Below, in pieces: positions 1 through 5,134 of a stretch of DNA of 5,736 bases (the stretch's first letter is position 1; each line of letters starts with the position of its first letter). A model generated the notes under the pieces. That model worked only from the letters and a program-made list of their open reading frames with translations, was not told where the DNA came from and did no database searches. Location: contig SEBM01000271.1 in NCBI GenBank assembly GCA_004296145.1, positions 1-5,736 of the forward strand, given 5' to 3'. A program made the translations under genes and the position numbers. The DNA is from Flavobacterium sp. (GTDB lineage: Bacteria; Bacteroidota; Bacteroidia; Flavobacteriales; Flavobacteriaceae).

Positions 1-43
1 TGTTTAGACATTGTTAGCGTTTCTTTCCAAAAACTACTTATTT

Positions 44-643
44 ATGGCGAAAAAATTATTACTTGGCTTATGGTTGACTCTATTGCTCTTCGCAATATCA
101 TTTTTATTCTGGCAAAACGAATTTAAATACAGTCTTCCAACCCCGATTCCTAAAAATTACCATCAAATTGCGATGGGTTCCAGAGTTGATTTAGGAAAAT
201 GCTGGGTTACGAATAACAAACCGGTTTTCATTCATTTTTTTAATCCCGATTGTCCTTGTTCCAGGTTTAATATTCCGCATGTAAGTGGTTTAATAAAAAA
301 GTATGGAGATCAGATCAATTTTAAAATTGTAGTCCTCAACAAGCAGAAAAATTTTACTATTGAGGAGATCCAAAAGAAATTTGGTGCAGATGTTCCGGTT
401 TATTTTGACTCGGCAATGGCACAAAAATGCGGTGTTTTCTCAACGCCACAGGCTGTTATTATTGATCCTTCGCACAATTTGTATTACCGTGGCAATTATA
501 ATAAAACCAGATATTGCACCAATGCTGACAGTAATTATGCTCAAATGGCAATTGATGCTTTGCTGCAGCAAACTAAAAGCCCCACTTTTAATGCTTTAGC
601 TCTAAGAGCTTACGGATGCTCGTTACCAAAATGCACTAAATAA
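44..643 (+). CDS. Membrane-anchored thioredoxin-fold protein with CPCS active site
   Basis: The product has 199 residues from the ATG at 44. The frame also opens with TTG at 11, but the ATG gives a normal Lys-Lys plus hydrophobic anchor (about residues 5-23) with no RBS favouring the longer form. After the anchor, which should place the rest in the periplasm, comes a thioredoxin-like fold. A hydrophobic strand (61-66) leads into NPDCPCSR (67-74), where C70, C72 and S73 lie at the usual CxxC site. The cis-proline loop STPQ has P135. The order strand, Cys motif, helix, strand, cis-Pro resembles TlpA/AhpC-type proteins, and I recall similar CPCS proteins under the DUF6436 label, which needs checking. 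Further cysteines are C53, C129, C158, C192 and C197. The role is probably periplasmic thiol redox chemistry, but the partner is unknown. The next gene starts 30 bp downstream on the same strand, so co-transcription is possible. The fold is well supported; the exact reaction is not. Confidence 0.75.
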   Translation: MAKKLLLGLWLTLLLFAISFLFWQNEFKYSLPTPIPKNYHQIAMGSRVDLGKCWVTNNKPVFIHFFNPDCPCSRFNIPHVSGLIKKYGDQINFKIVVLNKQKNFTIEEIQKKFGADVPVYFDSAMAQKCGVFSTPQAVIIDPSHNLYYRGNYNKTRYCTNADSNYAQMAIDALLQQTKSPTFNALALRAYGCSLPKCTK

Positions 644-673
644 ATCTAACCCCCTTAACCAAAATCAAAAATT
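632..673 (+). promoter_or_regulatory. Leader motif TTAACCnAAATC, copy 1
   Basis: TTAACCAAAATC at 655-666 is followed by exactly 7 nt and then the ATG at 674. A near-identical block sits at the same distance before the gene at 1591. AAATC is also found 13 bp before TTAACC in both copies, and TGCAC(T/C)AAA lies further upstream. This copy overlaps the last codons of the preceding gene. It may act in translation initiation in an organism without Shine-Dalgarno pairing, or bind a regulator. The similarity is visible in the sequence; the function is a guess. Confidence 0.4.
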
Positions 674-1531
674 ATGAAAACAAAAGCTAGTTTGAATGAA
701 CAAGATTATCTACACAGTTTTATGGCTACAATGACGCAAAAGTCTGACACCATTATCAATTACGTTCTTGCCATCTATTTTCTTCTCGGAATCGGTCTCG
801 CCTTTAAATACGATACGTTTGAAATAGGAGTGGGCGTAGGTACATTAAATCTTTTATTGTATTATTCTGCAAAATGGTTTCTTAAAAAATCTACTTTTTA
901 TCAATATGTTTTATCTGTAGTGCTGGCTATTTTTATGGCGCAGTATATTTATCAGATGCATGGTTTGTTCGAAATGCATTTTACAGTATTTATTGCCAGT
1001 ACAATTTTGATTATTTATCAAAACTGGAGACTGCAAATTCCGCTTACGCTTTTGGTAGTGCTGCATCACGCAGGTTTGGCATATATGCAAAGTGCTGTTT
1101 ATAATGATCCAAAAGATTTGCAATTGTATTTTTCTCAGGTAAATTATGATTTAGAAACGCTGATTATTCACGTTGTTTTGGCAGCCGTAGTATTTTTTAT
1201 GAACGGTTATTGGGCTTATTATTTTAAAGAACACAGCCAAAAACATATTTCTAAAATATCTGATGAGTATGAATTGGAAAACATAAAACTGGCTTCTGCA
1301 AAATACAGTTCATTATCAGCTAATAATGAGTTTAATGTTTTTGTTTACAGAACAGCACAGGATTTAAAACTACCCGTAAATTCTGTTTTAAAATTAATTG
1401 ATGTTTCTAAAGGACATACAGATAACGACAAACTACTAAGTTATCTGGAAATGATGAGAGAAAGTGCTAAGAAAATTGATGATTTGGTCAATGACATTCA
1501 CGGTAAATCGGCAAACAGGGTTTCTAACTAA
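674..1531 (+). CDS. Six-helix membrane sensor with degenerate histidine-kinase dimerisation domain
   Basis: The product has 285 residues. About six membrane helices are visible (roughly 27-44, 48-66, 76-95, 103-116, 121-139 and 161-178). Within them are EMHF (100-103), YQNWR (115-119), HH (131-132) and H166. From memory, this order matches a membrane sensor region found in some methyl-accepting chemotaxis proteins (EMHF, YRDWR, VHH, then a later His); a profile search should confirm it. A charged linker follows, then a cytoplasmic helical hairpin (about 214-276) resembling a HisKA/DHp domain. Its H-box reads TAQDLKLPV, so Q229 replaces the phosphorylatable His in front of D-L-K-x-P. The second helix (LSYLEMMRESAKKIDDLVNDI) also fits DHp. 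The gene stops there: no HATPase domain follows in any frame before the next gene. It cannot be an autophosphorylating kinase and is more likely a dimerising sensor or scaffold. The start is preceded by the TTAACCAAAATC leader. Confidence 0.7.
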   Translation: MKTKASLNEQDYLHSFMATMTQKSDTIINYVLAIYFLLGIGLAFKYDTFEIGVGVGTLNLLLYYSAKWFLKKSTFYQYVLSVVLAIFMAQYIYQMHGLFEMHFTVFIASTILIIYQNWRLQIPLTLLVVLHHAGLAYMQSAVYNDPKDLQLYFSQVNYDLETLIIHVVLAAVVFFMNGYWAYYFKEHSQKHISKISDEYELENIKLASAKYSSLSANNEFNVFVYRTAQDLKLPVNSVLKLIDVSKGHTDNDKLLSYLEMMRESAKKIDDLVNDIHGKSANRVSN

Positions 1532-1552
1532 CGCTGGACTTTATTTATTAAG

Positions 1553-1590
1553 TGCACCAAATCAATCCGTTTTAACCTAAATCTTATTTT
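1553..1590 (+). promoter_or_regulatory. Leader motif TTAACCnAAATC, copy 2
   Basis: TTAACCTAAATC at 1572-1583 stands 7 nt before the ATG at 1591, exactly as in the leader of the gene at 674. The upstream AAATC (1559-1563) is also at matching spacing, and TGCACCAAAT starts at 1553. The rest of the 59-bp gap after the upstream gene shows no convincing terminator or -7 element, so the two genes are probably in one transcript. Confidence 0.4.
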
Positions 1591-1908
1591 ATGTCCAAAC
1601 ATGATTTTGAATCAGCAAAAGCAATGCTCGATTCTTTAAAAAAGTCTTTTGATTTAAATTCTTTTGAGAAAATCGGAACCGAAACCGAATTCGGAAAAGA
1701 AGTTGCTTTAATACTTAGCCAATACACTAATAATCCGAATGCAAAGAATCTGGATTTTCAATATAAAAAACTGATCCAGATTGCTAATGATATTCAACAT
1801 CTTAAATTGGCTAATGACGCTACTTTGCCCGATTGGCTTGAGGAAGAACTCGAAGCTGTTTTCAGGAAAATAAAAGACACACTGGTTATTTTAGAAAACG
1901 ATCTTTAA
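1591..1908 (+). CDS. Small acidic all-helical protein, unknown family
   Basis: I do not recognise this 105-residue product. It has no signal peptide, no membrane helix and no cysteine. The composition (many Glu, Asp, Lys, Leu; short turns at NNPN 47-50 and at LPDW 79-82) suggests three to four amphipathic helices, roughly 3-19, 31-46, 54-73 and 81-103. It is probably cytosolic. It lies between a membrane sensor with a degenerate DHp domain and an Aer-type PAS protein, 59 bp after the first and 73 bp before the second. It shares a leader motif with the first. That position suggests an adaptor or partner of the sensor proteins, which is inference only. A phosphotransfer (Hpt) role was considered, but QHLK at 69-72 lacks the H-x-L-K-G spacing of that family. 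The gene is likely real, given its clean start, its leader and its codon use like that of its neighbours. Confidence 0.6.
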   Translation: MSKHDFESAKAMLDSLKKSFDLNSFEKIGTETEFGKEVALILSQYTNNPNAKNLDFQYKKLIQIANDIQHLKLANDATLPDWLEEELEAVFRKIKDTLVILENDL

Positions 1909-1962
1909 GGAGCGTATTACTTTGAAAAGCACTATTTATAAGCAGAAATAATAGCATATTAA

Positions 1963-1976
1963 TTTATTTAAATAAA
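1963..1976. other. 14-bp perfect AT palindrome before PAS gene
   Basis: TTTATTTAAATAAA is a perfect palindrome ending 5 nt before the ATG at 1982. The 73-bp gap before the PAS gene is otherwise AT-rich, with no TTAACC leader and no clear TAnnTTTG element. The palindrome could be an operator or a weak hairpin near the start codon. In sequence this AT-rich it could also be chance. Confidence 0.25.
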
Positions 1977-1981
1977 AAATT

Positions 1982-2584
1982 ATGGATACCAGAATTACCC
2001 GCCCGACTCCATCAGACAGAGAAGTTGACTGGAATAAAACTAAAGTACTACTCAGCAAAACAGACACAAAAGGAACAATTTTATATGCTAATGAAGCTTT
2101 TATTGATGTATCAGGTTATGATGAATTTGAACTGATCGGACAGCCGCACAATGTTATTCGTCATCCTGATATGCCAAGGGTTATTTTTAAATTTTTGTGG
2201 GATAGTATCAAAGCCAACCAGAACATTCATGCTATTATCAAGAATATGTCTAAAACCGGACGATACTACTGGGTAATCACAGATTTTAAAATCATTTCTG
2301 ACTCTGATGGCGAAATTGTGGGTTTCTTTGGAACAAGAAAATCAGTTCCCGAAGATATCATTACAAAATTTATCGAACCATTGTATAAAAAATTATTACA
2401 TATAGAAGAAGCAAGCGGAATCCATGCTTCTGAAGAATATTTAGTTGGCTTTCTTGAAGAAAGAAACAAATCGTATATGGAATATGTAGATCATCTGGTA
2501 GCAACAGGAAAAGACGATAAAAACAAAGTAAAAAAAGGTTTCTTCAACGGTTTTTTTGAAAAGAAGGATACCAAAAAGAAATAA
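1982..2584 (+). CDS. Stand-alone Aer-type PAS domain protein (putative FAD redox sensor)
   Basis: The product has 200 residues and no signal peptide or membrane helix. Residues about 18-122 form a PAS domain of the Aer energy-taxis type: DTKGTILYANEAF, the GYDEFELIGQPHN turn, RHPDMP (60-65), W73, then KTGRYYWV and GFFGTRK. In E. coli Aer, Arg57, His58, Asp60 and Trp70 are important for FAD binding or signalling. R60, H61, D63 and W73 occur here with the same spacing, which supports flavin binding and sensing of redox or oxygen. Unlike Aer, there is no HAMP or MCP signalling domain. After the PAS come helical segments (about 124-175) and a basic, aromatic tail (about 182-200) rich in Lys with FFNGFF. 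The partner must act in trans, and the membrane sensor and small helical protein upstream are candidates. The gene is followed by a probable terminator. Confidence 0.8.
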   Translation: MDTRITRPTPSDREVDWNKTKVLLSKTDTKGTILYANEAFIDVSGYDEFELIGQPHNVIRHPDMPRVIFKFLWDSIKANQNIHAIIKNMSKTGRYYWVITDFKIISDSDGEIVGFFGTRKSVPEDIITKFIEPLYKKLLHIEEASGIHASEEYLVGFLEERNKSYMEYVDHLVATGKDDKNKVKKGFFNGFFEKKDTKKK

Positions 2585-2637
2585 TAAAATAAAAATATAC
2601 TTCATTGTATCAGTTCTAAAATAGTAAAGCTTTTTTG

Positions 2638-2728
2638 CCCCAAATCTATCAAGCTTACTAATTTAATAGAATGTTTTAGACTTAAACATCGAGCGTTTAA
2701 GATGATACTTTGGGGTATGTTTTTTTTT
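2638..2728 (+). terminator. Probable terminator of the upstream gene cluster
   Basis: CCCCAAA (2638-2644) pairs with TTTGGGG (2709-2715), TATCA (2647-2651) with TGATA (2703-2707), and CTTA (2654-2657) with TAAG (2698-2701), giving an imperfect long stem. An alternative inner hairpin is CTTAAAC (2681-2687) with GTTTAAG (2695-2701) and a 7-nt loop. Four bases after the outer stem comes a run of nine Ts (2720-2728), as expected for intrinsic termination of plus-strand transcripts leaving the PAS gene. The loop is long for a standard terminator, so the stem may have another role. Confidence 0.45.
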
Positions 2729-2729
2729 G

Positions 2730-2867
2730 AGGTTCAAAGTTGCAAAGCTGCAAAGGTTCAGAGTTTTTCTTTGGCTATTTTTTTTAATCTCAATATTTAA
2801 GGTATTAGTAGGTCAAAATCCAAGTGTAAATCCTTTGCATCTCTGTAGCTATGAAGCTTTGCACCTT
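2730..2867. repeat. Intergenic repeat element with inverted TGCAAAGCT arms
   Basis: TGCAAAGCT (2741-2749) is the exact inverse of AGCTTTGCA (2855-2863), and the adjoining GCAAAGG (2750-2756) is the inverse of CCTTTGC (2832-2838), so the pairs are nested. A direct repeat AGGTTCA(A/G)AG occurs at 2730-2739 and 2754-2763, 24 bp apart. The element ends right at the recG stop codon. Similar TGCAAAG/GGTTCA-rich intergenic repeats are, as I recall, scattered through Flavobacterium genomes. No coding sequence is seen between 2585 and 2867. Confidence 0.5.
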
Positions 2868-4976
2868 CTAACTAATATAATTCCAAATATTCTTTTTCTT
2901 CGTTAATTCTATAAAAACGGCTTTTAGAATTGCATGTTCCGGTTTTTGGAGGGCTGGGTCTTCTTTTAGGATTTTCATGGCGTAATTTCTTCCTAAAGAT
3001 AAAATATCGCGATCTCTTACAATATCAGCAATTTGCAGGTTTAGAACACCACTTTGCTGCGTTCCCATTAAATCTCCGGGACCACGAAGTTTAAGGTCAA
3101 CTTCGGCAATTTCAAAACCATCGTTGGTTTGTACCATTGTTTCCATGCGGGTTTTACTGTCTGTGCTTAGTTTATGGCTTGTCATCAGGATACAATAACT
3201 TTGTTCGGCACCACGACCGACACGTCCGCGCAGCTGATGGAGTTGTGACAATCCAAAACGTTCGGCACTTTCTATAATCATTACACTCGCATTAGGTACA
3301 TTTACACCAACTTCGATCACTGTTGTTGCCACCATAATGTTAGTTTTTCCTTCAGAAAAGCGTTTCATTTCTGAATCTTTGTCAGCAGGTTTCATTTTTC
3401 CGTGCAAAATAGAAATCGAATATTGAGGCAGCGGAAAATCTCTTGAAATACTTTCATAACCATCCATCAAATCCTTATAATCCATTTTTTCAGATTCCTG
3501 AATTAACGGATAAACGATATAAATCTGTCTTCCTTTTGCAATCTCGTCACGAATAAATTTCCATACTTTCAGACGGTTCGAGTCATAGCGATGCGCCGTT
3601 TCGATTGGTTTTCTTCCCGGAGGTAATTCATCAATCACAGAAATATCCAAATCACCATATAAACTCATTGCCAAAGTTCTCGGAATAGGAGTCGCCGTCA
3701 TGACTAAAACGTGTGGCGGAATATCATTTTTCTTCCATAATTTAGAACGTTGTTCTACACCAAAACGATGTTGTTCATCAATTACAGACAAACCTAAATT
3801 TTTAAATTTAACTTTATCTTCCAGCAAAGCGTGAGTACCAATTAAAATATGCAGGTTTCCGTTTTCAAGTTCTTCGTGGATAACTTTTCTGGCTGCCGTT
3901 TTTGTAGATCCGGTCAGAATCTTAATATTGAGATCAAGGGTTTTTGCCAATTCTGATAATCCCATAAAATGCTGATTTGCCAAAATTTCTGTGGGCGCCA
4001 TCAGACAAGCCTGAAAACCGTTGTCTATTGCCAGAAGCATGCTCATAAATGCCACAATTGTTTTTCCGGAACCAACATCTCCCTGTAATAAACGGTTCAT
4101 TTGGGCATTACTTCCCATATCTGAACGGATTTCTTTGATTACTCTTTTCTGCGCATTTGTCAGGCTAAACGGCAAATGATTTTGATAAAATTCATTAAAA
4201 AGTTCTCCCACTTTTGTAAACGGATGTCCTTTTATTTTATGTTTCCGAATAAGGTTTTTGGTGATTAATTGCAGTTGAATAAAAAACAATTCTCCAAATT
4301 TTAAACGGAATTGCGCTTTCGCTAAAGCATCGGTACTTTTAGGAAAATGAATATTGAATAAAGCCGCTTTTTTAGAAATCAGTTTTAATTCTTCAATTAA
4401 ATAAGGCGGAAAAGTTTCGGTAAATAAATTTTGGGATTCAATAAACAATTGTTCCATCAGTTTATTTATCGTCCGGTTAGAAATACCACGATTGGTCAGT
4501 GTTTCTGTCGAAGGATAAACAGGCTGCATGGCAGAACGCAAGCTTTTTTCATGATCTTTTAATAATTCTATTTCCGGATGCGCCATACTAAACTGGCTTC
4601 CATACAAAGAACATTTTCCAAAAATCACACAAACTTCATTCAGTTTCAGACTCTCTCGAATCCACTTGTGCCCCTGAAACCAATTAAGATCTATTTGCCC
4701 TGTGTCGTCCACGAAAGTGGCAACCAGACGTTTTTTGTTTTTAGCAAATTCGACCGTTTTTATATTGATGATCTTTCCAATAATCTGAACTTCAGAACCT
4801 GTATTTTGCAATTCGTTTATCTTATAATAACGTGTTCTGTCTATATACCTATTCGGAAAAAAATTAATCAAATCTCCATATTTATGAATTCCCAATTCCT
4901 TTCGAAGCAACTGGCCGCGACTTGGACCAACGCCTTTTAGGTATTCGATAGGAGTTTCTAGGAGATTATTGGACAT
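2868..4976 (-). CDS. recG: ATP-dependent DNA helicase RecG
   Basis: RecG is a monomeric superfamily 2 DNA translocase that remodels stalled replication forks and drives branch migration of recombination intermediates. The 702-residue product matches the usual length. The N-terminal part holds an HhH-like region (EYLKGVGPSR, 11-20) and an OB-fold wedge domain (about 60-145) that splits the fork. The helicase core is intact: FSLTNAQ (270-276), Walker A GDVGSGKT (299-306), motif Ia APTEILA (327-333), motif II DEQH (400-403), motif III TATPIPRT (427-434), motif V (about 550-563) and motif VI QLHQLRGRVGRG (578-589). The RecG-specific TRG region follows, with RGPGDLMGTQQSG near 631-643. The start is ATG (complement of 4974-4976) after an A-rich leader without a Shine-Dalgarno sequence. 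It stands alone: the plus-strand cluster converges on its 3' end and a lipoprotein gene diverges from its 5' end. Confidence 0.98.
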   Translation of the reverse strand: MSNNLLETPIEYLKGVGPSRGQLLRKELGIHKYGDLINFFPNRYIDRTRYYKINELQNTGSEVQIIGKIINIKTVEFAKNKKRLVATFVDDTGQIDLNWFQGHKWIRESLKLNEVCVIFGKCSLYGSQFSMAHPEIELLKDHEKSLRSAMQPVYPSTETLTNRGISNRTINKLMEQLFIESQNLFTETFPPYLIEELKLISKKAALFNIHFPKSTDALAKAQFRLKFGELFFIQLQLITKNLIRKHKIKGHPFTKVGELFNEFYQNHLPFSLTNAQKRVIKEIRSDMGSNAQMNRLLQGDVGSGKTIVAFMSMLLAIDNGFQACLMAPTEILANQHFMGLSELAKTLDLNIKILTGSTKTAARKVIHEELENGNLHILIGTHALLEDKVKFKNLGLSVIDEQHRFGVEQRSKLWKKNDIPPHVLVMTATPIPRTLAMSLYGDLDISVIDELPPGRKPIETAHRYDSNRLKVWKFIRDEIAKGRQIYIVYPLIQESEKMDYKDLMDGYESISRDFPLPQYSISILHGKMKPADKDSEMKRFSEGKTNIMVATTVIEVGVNVPNASVMIIESAERFGLSQLHQLRGRVGRGAEQSYCILMTSHKLSTDSKTRMETMVQTNDGFEIAEVDLKLRGPGDLMGTQQSGVLNLQIADIVRDRDILSLGRNYAMKILKEDPALQKPEHAILKAVFIELTKKKNIWNYIS

Positions 4977-4982
4977 TTTTTA

Positions 4983-5017
4983 ATTTTAGATTGTTGATTT
5001 TAGACTTTAGATTATTG
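4983..5017. repeat. Short TTTAGA direct repeats upstream of recG
   Basis: ATTTTAGA occurs at 4983-4990 and 4997-5004, 14 bp apart. TTTAGATTGTTG (4985-4996) recurs with one mismatch as TTTAGATTATTG at 5006-5017. The array would lie in the recG 5' untranslated region. Low-complexity TTTAGA arrays of this type are, from memory, common between flavobacterial genes. Confidence 0.45.
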
Positions 5018-5044
5018 CCGGATTTAATTTGATTTATTGGAAAG

Positions 5045-5052
5045 CGAAGATA
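5045..5052 (-). promoter_or_regulatory. Possible recG -7 element
   Basis: Read on the minus strand this is TATCTTCG, one mismatch from the Bacteroidota -7 consensus TAnnTTTG. Transcription would begin a few bases further on and give a leader of about 60 nt containing the TTTAGA repeats. No clear TTG -33 element was seen at the expected distance, so the call is weak. Confidence 0.3.
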
Positions 5053-5104
5053 GTTTTTTGTTGGGAAATTAGAAAACAGAGTTTTTATAACGTTTCTAAA
5101 ATTA

Positions 5105-5112
5105 TACATTTG
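5105..5112 (+). promoter_or_regulatory. -7 promoter element for the lipoprotein gene
   Basis: TACATTTG matches the Bacteroidota -7 consensus TAnnTTTG exactly. It lies 22 bp before the ATG at 5135, which would give a leader of roughly 15-18 nt. A clear TTG -33 element is not seen 17-23 bp upstream; only GTTTTT at about 5081-5086 is near. Confidence 0.45.
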
Positions 5113-5134
5113 TCGAAAATCTAAAAAGTAATAA

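Noticed and set aside
11..43. TTG start giving 11 more residues to the thioredoxin-like protein
   Set aside because: The ATG at 44 gives a standard Lys-Lys plus hydrophobic anchor, and the extension adds no recognisable feature or RBS.
360..599. Plus-strand open frame inside the thioredoxin-like gene
   Set aside because: It overlaps a well-supported gene in another frame and its translation shows no domain.
911..1123. Minus-strand open frame inside the membrane sensor gene
   Set aside because: Antisense shadow with no recognisable protein features.
1532..1590. A frameshifted HATPase domain after the DHp-like domain
   Set aside because: The gap is only 59 bp, holds the leader motif, and the next gene shows no N, G1 or G2 box.
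1792..1806. Possible Hpt phosphotransfer motif (QHLK) in the small helical protein
   Set aside because: Hpt domains have H-x-L-K-G; here His is directly followed by Leu-Lys and the Gly is absent.
2266..2469. Minus-strand open frame inside the PAS gene
   Set aside because: Antisense shadow of a well-supported coding sequence.
2730..2763. CRISPR-like array from the AGGTTCA repeats
   Set aside because: Only two 10-bp copies 24 bp apart, with no repeat-spacer pattern and no cas genes.
4578..4940. Plus-strand open frame opposite the N-terminal part of recG
   Set aside because: Antisense to a highly conserved gene, with no domain or leader.
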